A stretch of DNA of 47,177 bases from Tenacibaculum sp. (GTDB taxonomy: Bacteria > Bacteroidota > Bacteroidia > Flavobacteriales > Flavobacteriaceae), in contig JAGYHQ010000009.1 in NCBI GenBank assembly GCA_018456245.1, positions 1 to 47,177 of the forward strand, in the 5' to 3' direction. Position 1 is the stretch's first letter; each line of letters opens with the position of its first letter. The notes under the pieces are model-generated. The model searched no databases and was not told the origin of the DNA. It saw nothing but the letters and a program-made list of their open reading frames with translations. Positions 17,548-25,462 of the stretch are shown piece after piece. Position numbers and translations under genes: made by a program.

Positions 17548-17578
17548 TTGTTTCTAAATTATTTTGGCTATATTTTTG
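17548..17578 (+). promoter_or_regulatory. Promoter of the ferredoxin gene
   Basis: TTG at 17548-17550, 20-bp spacer, TATTTTTG at 17571-17578: a good match to the Bacteroidota -33/-7 consensus. It lies inside the in-frame stretch upstream of the ferredoxin ATG, which supports 17615 as the start. Confidence 0.65.
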
Positions 17579-17583
17579 CCGAG

Positions 17584-17591
17584 CAAAGTTA
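17584..17591 (-). promoter_or_regulatory. -7 box of the LuxC-like/serC operon
   Basis: Reads TAACTTTG on the minus strand (TAnnTTTG), 42 bp before the LuxC-like start and only a few bases from the opposing ferredoxin -7 box. The two promoters overlap and may interfere. Confidence 0.5.
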
Positions 17592-17614
17592 CGAAACTGA
17601 AACGAAAAAAAGTT

Positions 17615-17962
17615 ATGGCTATAATAATAACGGATGAATGTATAAATTGTGGTGCTTGTGAGCCTGAATGCCCCAACACAGCAATATACGAACCGTCAGA
17701 TGAATGGAGGTATTCAGACGGAACTGCTTTAAGTGAAAATGTAACTTTGCCTAACGGAAAGGAAGTTAATGCAGATGAATATCAAAATCCTATTTCTGAT
17801 GACTTTTATTTTATAGTTACTGATAAATGTACTGAATGTAAAGGTTTTTCAGGAGAACCACAATGTGCAGCAGTTTGCCCTGTTGACTGCTGTATTTTAG
17901 ATGATGATAATGAAGAAACAGAAGAAGAATTATTAGAAAAACAGCGTTTTATGCATGGTTAA
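17615..17962 (+). CDS. 4Fe-4S dicluster ferredoxin
   Basis: 115 residues from the ATG at 17615 ([20 protein letters not shown]). The frame is open further upstream to a TTG at 17564, but that stretch contains the promoter. Two cluster-binding sets are present: [12 protein letters not shown] near the N-terminus and [18 protein letters not shown] at ~80-97, with the longer spacing typical of two-cluster bacterial ferredoxins. The C-terminus is acidic. It carries electrons at low potential; the partner enzyme is not evident. Confidence 0.93.
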   Translation: MAIIITDECINCGACEPECPNTAIYEPSDEWRYSDGTALSENVTLPNGKEVNADEYQNPISDDFYFIVTDKCTECKGFSGEPQCAAVCPVDCCILDDDNEETEEELLEKQRFMHG

Positions 17963-18001
17963 TTTGTAATTTATAAGGTGTTTTAATTACTTTAAAACAA
18001 C

Positions 18002-18009
18002 TATATTTG
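18002..18009 (+). promoter_or_regulatory. -7 box of ychF
   Basis: TATATTTG, a full match to TAnnTTTG, 23 bp before the ATG at 18033. Confidence 0.55.
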
Positions 18010-18032
18010 CATTCGCAAAAAAATATAAGAAC

Positions 18033-19124
18033 ATGAAAGCAGGAATTGTAGGATTACCAAATGTAGGTAAATCAACATTATTTAATTGTTTATCAAATGC
18101 AAAAGCACAAAGTGCAAACTTTCCGTTTTGTACTATTGAGCCAAATTTAGGAGTAGTAAATGTTCCTGATAAACGATTAGAAAAATTAGAGGAATTAGTT
18201 GTTCCTGAAAGAGTATTGCCAGCAACAGTTGAAATTGTTGATATTGCAGGTTTAGTAAAAGGAGCAAGTAAAGGAGAGGGGTTAGGAAATCAATTTTTAG
18301 CAAATATCCGTGAAACAGATGCTATTTTACACGTTTTACGTTGTTTTGATAATGATAATATTGTTCACGTAGACGGTTCAGTTGATCCTATTAGAGATAA
18401 AGAAACAATAGATATTGAACTTCAATTAAAAGATTTAGAAACAGTTCAAAAACGTTTAGAACGTGTAAAAAGAACTGCAAAAACAGGAAATAAAGAAGCT
18501 CAGATAGAATTAGAAATCCTTTTAAAAGTTGAAAGTACTTTGTTAGAAGGAAAATCAGTTCGTTCATTAGAGTTTACTGAAAAAGAAAATGAATTTATTT
18601 TACCATTACAATTCATTACCAATAAGCCTGTTTTATATATTTGTAATGTAGATGAAGGCTCGGCAGTTTCGGGAAATGCTTATGTGGAGCAAGTAAAAGA
18701 AAAGGTAAAAGAAGAAGATGCAGAAGTTATCGTTTTAGCTGTTGGAACAGAAGCTGATATTGCAGAATTAGAAGATTATGAAGAACGCCAAATGTTTTTA
18801 CAAGATGTTGGTTTAGAAGAAGCTGGTGTTTCAAGATTAATCCGTTCAGCATATAAATTATTAAAATTACAAACTTATTTTACTGCTGGTGTTAAGGAAG
18901 TTAGAGCTTGGACTATTCCTGTAGGCTCTACTGCACCGCAAGCAGCAGGAGTAATTCATACTGATTTTGAAAAAGGATTTATCCGTGCCGAAGTAATTAG
19001 TTATGAGGATTTTGTAAAGTACGGAACTGAAGCAAAAGTAAAAGAAGCAGGTAAAATGCGTATTGAAGGTAAAGAATATATAGTACAAGACGGAGATGTT
19101 ATGCATTTTAGATTTAATGTATAA
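18033..19124 (+). CDS. ychF: Redox-regulated ATPase YchF (Obg family)
   Basis: 363 residues, normal length. The P-loop GLPNVGKST (7-15) opens the G domain. FPFCTIEPN and [24 protein letters not shown] are switch regions, followed by a coiled-coil insertion and a C-terminal TGS domain (about 280-363). YchF hydrolyses ATP rather than GTP, associates with ribosomes and is linked to oxidative-stress responses in E. coli. Transcribed alone, with its own -7 box and terminator (19152-19190). Confidence 0.97.
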   Translation: MKAGIVGLPNVGKSTLFNCLSNAKAQSANFPFCTIEPNLGVVNVPDKRLEKLEELVVPERVLPATVEIVDIAGLVKGASKGEGLGNQFLANIRETDAILHVLRCFDNDNIVHVDGSVDPIRDKETIDIELQLKDLETVQKRLERVKRTAKTGNKEAQIELEILLKVESTLLEGKSVRSLEFTEKENEFILPLQFITNKPVLYICNVDEGSAVSGNAYVEQVKEKVKEEDAEVIVLAVGTEADIAELEDYEERQMFLQDVGLEEAGVSRLIRSAYKLLKLQTYFTAGVKEVRAWTIPVGSTAPQAAGVIHTDFEKGFIRAEVISYEDFVKYGTEAKVKEAGKMRIEGKEYIVQDGDVMHFRFNV

Positions 19125-19151
19125 GTTTATTATTTTTTATAAAAAATCAAC

Positions 19152-19190
19152 AAAAACATTTATGATATTTACATAAATGTTTTTGTGTTT
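19152..19190 (+). terminator. Terminator of ychF
   Basis: AAAAACATTTATG (19152-19164) pairs with CATAAATGTTTTT (19172-19184), followed by GTGTTTTT. Confidence 0.8.
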
Positions 19191-19233
19191 TTATAAGTTT
19201 TAATTAAATGTACTATTTCCGCATAATTAAAAG

Positions 19234-19241
19234 TATCTTTG
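19234..19241 (+). promoter_or_regulatory. -7 box of the DEAD-box helicase gene
   Basis: TATCTTTG matches TAnnTTTG, 19 bp before the ATG at 19261. No clear -33 box. Confidence 0.5.
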
Positions 19242-19260
19242 CACCATATTTATATAAATA

Positions 19261-20379
19261 ATGACAACATTTTCAGACTTAGGAGTTCATAAAAACTACA
19301 TAAAAGGATTAAAAGAGTTAGGTATTAAAGTACCAACTGAAATTCAAGAAAAAACAATTCCGTTTTTATTGGAAAACAAGAGTGATTTTATAGGTTTGGC
19401 ACAAACAGGTACAGGTAAAACCGTAGCTTTTGGTTTGCCAGTTTTAAACTTAATTAATGTAGATGATGATAACGTTCAAGCATTAATATTATCGCCTACA
19501 AGAGAATTAGTACAGCAAATAAAAAAGCAATTATTTAAATTTACTAAATACATTGACGAAAAAATATTTGTTGAAGCCGTTTATGGTGGTGAAAAAATTG
19601 AACGACAAATTAATAATTTACAAAGAATTACACACGTAATTGTATCTACCCCCGGTAGATTGGTAGACCTTATTGAAAGAGGAGATGTAAATTTAAAAAA
19701 TATTAAAACCGTAGTTTTAGATGAAGCCGACGAAATGTTAAGTATGGGTTTTAAAGAAGACATAAATCGTATTTTAAAATATACATCAGGAGATAGAAAT
19801 ACGTGGCTTTTTTCTGCAACAATGCCTGAAGAAATTAGGCAGATTGTAAAAAGATATATGAATATTAACGCAAAACGTGTTGAAATAAATACTCATAATA
19901 TTGTAAATTCTAATATCACTCACTTTTTTGTTAAAACAACGTTAAAAGATAAAACAAATGATATTGCTGATTTTTTAGATAAAAGGACTTCAGAAAGAGG
20001 TATTATTTTTTGTAGAACAAAAGCAGGAGCAAGAAAATTATGCAAGGAATTGAAAGATGAAGGATTTTCTATTGATGTTTTAGAAGGAGATATGAAGCAA
20101 ATAGATAGAGATAAAGTAATGAGAGCTTTTAAAAATGAAAGTTTACAATACTTAATTTCTACCGATGTTTCTGCCAGAGGTATTGATGTTAAGGATATAA
20201 ATTTTGTGGTACATCATCAATTACCAGAACAATTATCTTATTACACGCATAGGAGTGGAAGAACGGCAAGAGCGGGTAAAACAGGTATTTCTATTGCATT
20301 TATATTACCAAATGAATTGGAAAAAATTCATCAAATTCAAAAGGATTTACAAATTAAATTTACAGAAACAAAACTTTAA
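19261..20379 (+). CDS. DEAD-box ATP-dependent RNA helicase
   Basis: 372 residues containing just the two RecA domains. Seen in order: Q motif (PTEIQEKTIP), motif I AQTGTGKT (47-54), PTRELV, TPGRLVD, DEAD, SAT (FSATMPEE), then ARGIDVKDI and HRSGRTARAGKTG in domain 2. There is no C-terminal extension such as the DbpA RNA-binding domain or a basic tail, so the RNA target cannot be guessed. It unwinds short RNA duplexes in ribosome assembly or RNA turnover. It ends 9 bp before the TRIC-type channel gene. Confidence 0.95.
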   Translation: MTTFSDLGVHKNYIKGLKELGIKVPTEIQEKTIPFLLENKSDFIGLAQTGTGKTVAFGLPVLNLINVDDDNVQALILSPTRELVQQIKKQLFKFTKYIDEKIFVEAVYGGEKIERQINNLQRITHVIVSTPGRLVDLIERGDVNLKNIKTVVLDEADEMLSMGFKEDINRILKYTSGDRNTWLFSATMPEEIRQIVKRYMNINAKRVEINTHNIVNSNITHFFVKTTLKDKTNDIADFLDKRTSERGIIFCRTKAGARKLCKELKDEGFSIDVLEGDMKQIDRDKVMRAFKNESLQYLISTDVSARGIDVKDINFVVHHQLPEQLSYYTHRSGRTARAGKTGISIAFILPNELEKIHQIQKDLQIKFTETKL

Positions 20380-20388
20380 TTATTTTAT

Positions 20389-21012
20389 ATGGATATCATA
20401 TATTTTCTTGATATGGTGGGTACATTCGCCTTTGCAGTTTCAGGGTCTTTAGTGGCTATGAAAAGTAAATTTGATATATTTGGTGTAGTAATTATTGCTT
20501 TTGTTACAGCTGTTGGAGGAGGAATGTTAAGAGATGTTTTAATAGATGCACACCCAATAAATTGGATTGGAGACCTAAATTATATTTGGGTAATTCTTAT
20601 AGCTGTTACCGTAACGTATTTATTCAAAAGTAAAATAGCGCCTTTACGTAAAACCTTTGTTTTATTTGATACTTTAGGGATTAGTGTTTTTACTTTATTA
20701 GGAATACAAAAAAGTCTTGCTTTTGGGTTACCTCCATTTGTAGCTTTAATTATGGGGATGATTTCAGCAGTTTTTGGTGGTGTTGTTCGTGATGTATTAA
20801 CAAGAAAAGTACCTTTAATTTTTAAAAAGGAAATTTATGCCTCTGCTTGTTTATCAGGAGGAGTAGTTTATTTATTATTAAGGTATGTGTCTGTAAAACC
20901 AGATATTCAATTTGTTCTTTCTGCGGTAACTATTATTGTTATTAGGATAATAGCTGTTCGTAAAAGTTTGGAACTCCCAAAAATAAATAAAGATGTTTTT
21001 GGAAAAAGTTAA
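20389..21012 (+). CDS. TRIC-type (UPF0126) cation channel family protein
   Basis: 207 residues, about seven hydrophobic helices in two repeats. Each repeat carries a glycine-rich motif: GGGMLRDVLIDAHP in the first and GGVVRDVLTRKVP in the second. This is the YadS/UPF0126 family, bacterial relatives of trimeric intracellular cation channels. It sits in the inner membrane. The end overlaps non-coding upstream sequence of the LysM gene; the two are probably co-transcribed. Confidence 0.92.
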   Translation: MDIIYFLDMVGTFAFAVSGSLVAMKSKFDIFGVVIIAFVTAVGGGMLRDVLIDAHPINWIGDLNYIWVILIAVTVTYLFKSKIAPLRKTFVLFDTLGISVFTLLGIQKSLAFGLPPFVALIMGMISAVFGGVVRDVLTRKVPLIFKKEIYASACLSGGVVYLLLRYVSVKPDIQFVLSAVTIIVIRIIAVRKSLELPKINKDVFGKS

Positions 21013-21055
21013 AAAAATGATTAAATTGTCCGTAAAAATAAAATATATGAGTATA

Positions 21056-21607
21056 ATGAAAAAAATAATAGTAGCTTGTTTTGTGATGATTTCTGTTAAT
21101 TTATTATCGCAGCAAAAACAATTACCTGAAGGGTGGGATGTAATTATTTTAGAGGGTAGAAAAGCTTATATGAATTTAATTACAGGAGAAACTACTTATA
21201 AATATCCAACAAAACCAGCAAAAAAACCTATGCGTAAGATAGAGGTTGATCCTTCAATAATACATAAGGTAAAGAAGGGAGAAACTTTGTATTCTATTGC
21301 ACGTAAATACAATATTACTGTAAATGAAATTTACAAATTAAATGCTGAGTTTAATTATGATAAATTAAGAGAGGGACAGGAAATTATAGTTGGGTATGAC
21401 AAAACAAAAGAAGGTAAAGTTATATATGAAGTTGATGAAGATGCTTACACAAATAAGGATAAAAACTCGCATTATGTAAAAAAGGGAGAAACATTATTTA
21501 GTATTTCTAGAAAATATTACATTACTGTAGATAAATTAAAAAGGTATAATAATCTAAAATCAAATACTATAAAAATAGGTCAGAAATTAAGAATTGTTCC
21601 TTTTTAA
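21056..21607 (+). CDS. Secreted protein with a WW-like segment and two LysM domains
   Basis: 183 residues from the ATG at 21056. This start gives a clean signal peptide (MKKIIVACFVMISVNLLSQ), while upstream in-frame ATGs do not. Residues 23-51 fit the WW pattern: LPEGW (W27), GR-x-Y (Y38), N40, T43, TT (46-47), Y48 in place of the second Trp, P51. Two LysM domains follow (about 70-114 and 137-181, each with the KKGETLYSIARKY / KKGETLFSISRKY opening), binding peptidoglycan. Likely periplasmic or outer-membrane-associated. The LysM call is firm; WW is a pattern match. Confidence 0.85.
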   Translation: MKKIIVACFVMISVNLLSQQKQLPEGWDVIILEGRKAYMNLITGETTYKYPTKPAKKPMRKIEVDPSIIHKVKKGETLYSIARKYNITVNEIYKLNAEFNYDKLREGQEIIVGYDKTKEGKVIYEVDEDAYTNKDKNSHYVKKGETLFSISRKYYITVDKLKRYNNLKSNTIKIGQKLRIVPF

Positions 21608-21620
21608 AAAAATAATACTA

Positions 21621-21660
21621 AATAGCCGAATTAATATTAATTCGGCTATTTAATTTTTTA
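21621..21660. terminator. Bidirectional terminator between convergent genes
   Basis: AATAGCCGAATTAA (21621-21634) pairs with TTAATTCGGCTATT (21637-21650), followed by TAATTTTTTA. It serves the LysM gene and the convergent S41 peptidase gene. Confidence 0.8.
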
Positions 21661-21674
21661 TATTTTATACAATT

Positions 21675-23090
21675 TTATTTTTTAAAAGGTAATTTAATAT
21701 ACATGTTATTACAATTAGGGTATAACATATTAGAATTCCATAATGAATGAGTGGTTTTTGAGCTAAATGTTTTGGTTCTTGCTCTAGTTTTACCTGTAAT
21801 AACTTCAATAGTTTTTGATAATAGAGGTTCATTGTCTTCACCTAAAATTCCTAAATTTTTAGGGTTTTCAGATAACTTTTCATCAGGAGAAAAACCTTCA
21901 GGTTTATTTTCGTTGTTTTTATTTTTTATTTCAAAAGTAATAAGTTGCATAGCCCAATGATGTGATGTGTTAAAATTTTCGCCTTTTTTAGTATAATCAT
22001 CAGAATCATATAAAGTAATTGAGCCTACGTGTTTTCCATAGGTTTGTTCCCCTATTAGTTTTACTGTAATATATGGTTTTAAGGCATTTATAACTAATTC
22101 AGAAGCAGAAGCTGTATTTTTTGAAACAATAAAATAAACAGTTTTAAGATTTAAACTATTAATGGTTTCATTACCAATTTTATTAGTAAATTTATTAATA
22201 AATAAATCATTGTTTATTGATGACATAACTTTTTCATTCCAAATTTGTTTAGAAAATAATTGATTGTTGAATTGCCCCGTTATCATACTTCCTAAATAAA
22301 CGGCTGATTTAACAGAGCCTCCACCATTGTACCTAAGGTCAATAATTAAATCAGTAATTCCTGCTGTTTTAAATTTACCAAATTCAGTATTTAATTGTTT
22401 ATCATAAGAAGATGCAAATTGGTTGTAAAGTAAATAACCAATTTTTTTATTTCCTTTATTTATAATTTTAGAAATTTTTATAGGATTTTCTTGTACGTTT
22501 GTTTTTGTTAACTCAAATTTTTGTCCGTTACTAACAGGGTTTCCATTATTATAATCGGCTAAATGGATTGTAAATGAATTATTTGAGAAAAGTTTACCTA
22601 TATTTTCTTTTGTTAGTTTAGTATTATCTACTTCGGTAATAATCATTCCTCTTTTTAAGCCTTTTTTATCGGCTTCAGAATTTTTAACAACATCATAAAC
22701 GTAAGCGTAATAATTTGAATTTTCATTTATTAAATCAACTTTTAATCCACTTGTTAAACGTTTTCCTTCAAAAGAATTTTCTAAGGCAATATAATCATCA
22801 ACAATCCATGAAAATTTATCTATTTCATCTTTTTTATAAAGTAAACTATTAAATAAATTTTTAGGTTTTTCATAAATTCCTAAATAATCATTTAATTGAT
22901 GTCTTGAAGAGAAACGCTTGTCAGACAAATCAGGAACTTTTCCTTGCCATTTGTAATAAGCATTCATTCCTCCCCAAATAAAATCATTAACTTGTATATC
23001 TTTACTAATTTCATCTTCTTTAGAACAGCTAAATAATAATGTTATTGAAATAAATGTTATAAATAGCTTTTTTAAGTGTATCTTTATCAT
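21675..23090 (-). CDS. S41-family (C-terminal-processing type) peptidase, lipoprotein
   Basis: 471 residues. A lipoprotein signal ends LLFSC. An N-terminal helical domain is followed by a PDZ-like domain (about 115-200, with SEADKKGLKRGMIITEVDNTKL). The catalytic domain has IIDLRYNGGGSVKSAVYLG, the nucleophile in SKNTASASELVINAL and the general-base Lys in GEQTYGKHVGS. Anchored lipoproteins of this family degrade or process periplasmic proteins; the substrate is unknown. It is divergent from the sigma-factor operon. Confidence 0.92.
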   Translation of the reverse strand: MIKIHLKKLFITFISITLLFSCSKEDEISKDIQVNDFIWGGMNAYYKWQGKVPDLSDKRFSSRHQLNDYLGIYEKPKNLFNSLLYKKDEIDKFSWIVDDYIALENSFEGKRLTSGLKVDLINENSNYYAYVYDVVKNSEADKKGLKRGMIITEVDNTKLTKENIGKLFSNNSFTIHLADYNNGNPVSNGQKFELTKTNVQENPIKISKIINKGNKKIGYLLYNQFASSYDKQLNTEFGKFKTAGITDLIIDLRYNGGGSVKSAVYLGSMITGQFNNQLFSKQIWNEKVMSSINNDLFINKFTNKIGNETINSLNLKTVYFIVSKNTASASELVINALKPYITVKLIGEQTYGKHVGSITLYDSDDYTKKGENFNTSHHWAMQLITFEIKNKNNENKPEGFSPDEKLSENPKNLGILGEDNEPLLSKTIEVITGKTRARTKTFSSKTTHSLWNSNMLYPNCNNMYIKLPFKK

Positions 23091-23209
23091 TGTAAAATAT
23101 TTTTGTATTCAAATATAACGAAATTTAACTTTTTTTAGTTTATTGGTGTAACAAAATTGTATTTGTATCGTCATAAAGGTGTTAATAGATAAAAAAACAA
23201 ACGATAATA

Positions 23210-23719
23210 ATGAAACAATCAGACTTTTTAAAAGTTGTATTACCATTTAAAGATAAGGTATTTCGTTTAGCAAAACGTTTGTTGGTATCTGTTGAAGAAG
23301 CTGAAGACGCAACCCAAGAGTTGTATTTTAAGTTATGGAAGAATAAGGAAAAAATATCTGATTATAAAAATGTGGAAGCATTTGCAATGACGATGACAAA
23401 AAATTATTGTTTTGACAGATTAAAATCAGGGCAAGCAAGTAATTTAACCTTAGTACATAGTAATTATAAAGAGATTGGCACAAATCTTGACAAAGAAATA
23501 GAAAACAAAGACAGTATAAGCCAAGTACATCAATTAATTGAAAAATTGCCTGAACAACAAAAAGCAATAATTCAGTTAAGAGATATAGAGGAATATGATT
23601 ATGATGAAATATGTAAAATAATGGAGATGACACCCTCAGCAGTAAGGGTAGCTCTTTCAAGGGCAAGAAAAACAATAAGAGAGGCATTAATTAAAAAGCA
23701 TAACTATGGAGTTAGCTAG
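23210..23719 (+). CDS. ECF-type RNA polymerase sigma factor
   Basis: 169 residues with sigma region 2 (about 1-75, EEAEDATQELYFKLWKNKEKI) and region 4 (about 115-165, LPEQQKAIIQLRDIEEYDYDEICKIMEMTPSAVRVALSRARKTIRE). No region 3, so group 4 (ECF). It overlaps the next gene by 14 bp. The following membrane protein is in the position of an anti-sigma factor, and two DUF4252 genes follow, a recurrent flavobacterial operon probably reporting on envelope state. Confidence 0.93.
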   Translation: MKQSDFLKVVLPFKDKVFRLAKRLLVSVEEAEDATQELYFKLWKNKEKISDYKNVEAFAMTMTKNYCFDRLKSGQASNLTLVHSNYKEIGTNLDKEIENKDSISQVHQLIEKLPEQQKAIIQLRDIEEYDYDEICKIMEMTPSAVRVALSRARKTIREALIKKHNYGVS

Positions 23720-24173
23720 TATAGAAAAATTATTAGATAAATATATAAACTCAGAAACAACATTAAAGGAGGAAGAAATACTTAAAAAATATTTTACTTC
23801 TGATGATGTTGCCCCACATTTACAAGAAATGAAAGGCTTGTTTGTTTATTTTAAAGAAAGTAAAGGTGAAACTTGTACAAAATCCGTTAGGTTAAAATCT
23901 AAAAAAATGAACTTTAAATGGATGTCTTTAGTAGCATCGGTACTTTTATTAGTAGGTGTTTTTGTAGGTAAAAAACGATATGATAACTACCAACAAGAAC
24001 AACAATTCGCTCAAATTAAGCAGGCTTTAGAAATGGTTTCTTTCAATTTGAACAGAGGTAATGACGTATTATATGCCGTATCTAATAATTTAACAAAAGG
24101 AAATAATGCAATTAATGAACTAAATATGTTCCCAAAAACAATTAGTAAAGCAAATAGAATTTTAAAAAAATAA
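23706..24173 (+). CDS. Probable membrane anti-sigma-like regulator
   Basis: 155 residues: a cytoplasmic N-terminal part (1-75, with EKLLDKYINSETTLKEEEILKKYF as in short zinc-less anti-sigma domains), one transmembrane helix (about 77-95, WMSLVASVLLLVGVFVG), then a periplasmic helical tail. The 14-bp overlap with the sigma-factor gene implies coupled translation. There is no HxxxCxxC zinc anti-sigma motif. The anti-sigma role is inferred from topology and position. Confidence 0.65.
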   Translation: MELASIEKLLDKYINSETTLKEEEILKKYFTSDDVAPHLQEMKGLFVYFKESKGETCTKSVRLKSKKMNFKWMSLVASVLLLVGVFVGKKRYDNYQQEQQFAQIKQALEMVSFNLNRGNDVLYAVSNNLTKGNNAINELNMFPKTISKANRILKK

Positions 24174-24183
24174 AGAAATAATT

Positions 24184-24678
24184 ATGAAAAGAAAAGTTTT
24201 AATAGCCGTAATGGCACTTGTGATGAATATGGGTTTTGCACAATCAGTATTTGATAAATTAGAAAATTTAGATGATGTATCTACGGTAGTAATTACAAAA
24301 GATGCGTTTGATTTATTAAGAAAATTTCCTGATATGCAATCAAAAGATATGAAAGCGTTTAACGCTGCAAAAGGATTAAAGGAATTAAGAGTGTTTTCTA
24401 CTGAAAAAGCATCTATGACATCTAAAATGGAAAATATGGTTAGCTCTGTTATAAAAAGTGGAAAAATGACACAGTTAATGAGGGTTAAAGATAAAAATTC
24501 TCGTGTGAAGATTTATGTAAAATCAACTAAAAATAAAGATTTAGTTAGTGAGGTATTAATGTTTGTGAAAAATTTTGATAAAGATGATGAATCTCAATCA
24601 GTAATAATATCTTTAACGGGAGATATTAATGTTAATGAATTGTCGGAAATAGCAAGTGATTACGAAAAGAAAAAGTAA
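24184..24678 (+). CDS. DUF4252 domain protein, exported
   Basis: 164 residues with a signal peptide (MKRKVLIAVMALVMNMGFAQ). The DUF4252 pattern follows: FDKLENLDDVSTVVITKDAFDLL, a middle segment LKELRVFSTEK, and the end SVIISLTGDINVNELSEIASD. First of two DUF4252 paralogues downstream of the sigma factor; this one lacks a lipobox. Function unknown. Confidence 0.8.
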   Translation: MKRKVLIAVMALVMNMGFAQSVFDKLENLDDVSTVVITKDAFDLLRKFPDMQSKDMKAFNAAKGLKELRVFSTEKASMTSKMENMVSSVIKSGKMTQLMRVKDKNSRVKIYVKSTKNKDLVSEVLMFVKNFDKDDESQSVIISLTGDINVNELSEIASDYEKKK

Positions 24679-24683
24679 ATAAA

Positions 24684-25208
24684 ATGAAAAAGTTATATAT
24701 AATATTAGCAGTTTTAGGTTCGGTTATTTTTACATCTTGTAAAAAAGAAACATTACAAACATATTTAGTTGATTGTAAGGAGAAAGATAATTTTGTAACA
24801 TTAGATTTTTCAGCAAACACACTTTTAAGTATAAGTGATACATCATCTTTTGAAGATAAAGAAGCATTTAAAAGTATTCGTAAAGTGAACATTGCTTTTT
24901 TACAAAAAGATAAGGCAAGTGAAGAGGAGATTAAAACCGAAAGAGAGAAATTAAAATCAATTTTAAATAATTCTGAGTATAAAGAATTAATGAAATTTAA
25001 ACATAAAGAGCACACAGGAACTATTTATTATTTAGGAGAATCAACTGATTTAATTAATGAGGTTATTATTTTTGGTTATTCTGATGATTTTGGTGTGGGG
25101 GTTGTAAGATTGTTAGGGAAAAATATGGATCCGACAGCAATTGCCAATGCTATGAAAAATGTAAAACCTAACAAAGATGAGTTAAAAAAACTTAAAGGTA
25201 TTTTTTAA
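24684..25208 (+). CDS. DUF4252-like lipoprotein
   Basis: 174 residues, lipobox VIFTSCKKE near the start (signal MKKLYIILAVLGSVIFTSC). The domain parallels the preceding protein (CKEKDNFVTLDFSANTLL, RKVNIAFLQKDK, end GVVRLLGKNMDPTAIANAMK). Probably lipid-anchored and acting with its paralogue 5 bp upstream. Last gene of the sigma operon, followed by a terminator at 25235-25270. Confidence 0.75.
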   Translation: MKKLYIILAVLGSVIFTSCKKETLQTYLVDCKEKDNFVTLDFSANTLLSISDTSSFEDKEAFKSIRKVNIAFLQKDKASEEEIKTEREKLKSILNNSEYKELMKFKHKEHTGTIYYLGESTDLINEVIIFGYSDDFGVGVVRLLGKNMDPTAIANAMKNVKPNKDELKKLKGIF

Positions 25209-25234
25209 TTATATGTAAAATTGTTTGATTAAGC

Positions 25235-25270
25235 AAAGCGTTTCGTAATATTTATGAAGCGCTTTTTTTT
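25235..25270 (+). terminator. Terminator of the sigma/DUF4252 operon
   Basis: AAAGCG (25235-25240) pairs with CGCTTT (25260-25265), extended by an inner stem with two wobble pairs, then a run of T. Confidence 0.75.
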
Positions 25271-25332
25271 GTAAAAAATTAAGATAAATAACTAAAAATC
25301 AAAACTTTTTAGTTTTATTTGAATAAATTTTA

Positions 25333-25340
25333 TAAATTTG
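25333..25340 (+). promoter_or_regulatory. -7 box of rpsA
   Basis: TAAATTTG, a full match to TAnnTTTG. It is ~120 bp before the ATG at 25463, leaving an unusually long leader. Confidence 0.5.
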
Positions 25341-25344
25341 CACT

Positions 25345-25462
25345 CCTTTTTTCGATAATAGACTTTAAAAAGGTATGTATAAAAGAAAATTAATTTTAAT
25401 TTCTCTTGGCGTTAGGTTCGTTTAAAAGTCTGGCTAACAAAAAGATACAAATAAGTATTCAG
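25345..25462 (+). promoter_or_regulatory. Long rpsA leader with possible secondary structure
   Basis: About 115 nt between the likely transcription start and the rpsA ATG. GACTTTAAA (25361-25369) can pair with TTTAAAAGTC (25421-25430), and GTTAG near 25411 with CTAAC near 25434. E. coli S1 represses its own translation through its leader; whether this unrelated leader does the same is inference. Confidence 0.3.

Noticed and set aside
17564-17614. Longer ferredoxin N-terminus starting at TTG 17564
   Set aside because: The stretch contains a full promoter and adds a basic segment not typical of ferredoxins; ATG 17615 is better.
25406-25462. Longer S1 protein starting at 25406
   Set aside because: The extra residues come from the leader and do not match S1; the ATG at 25463 gives the usual start.
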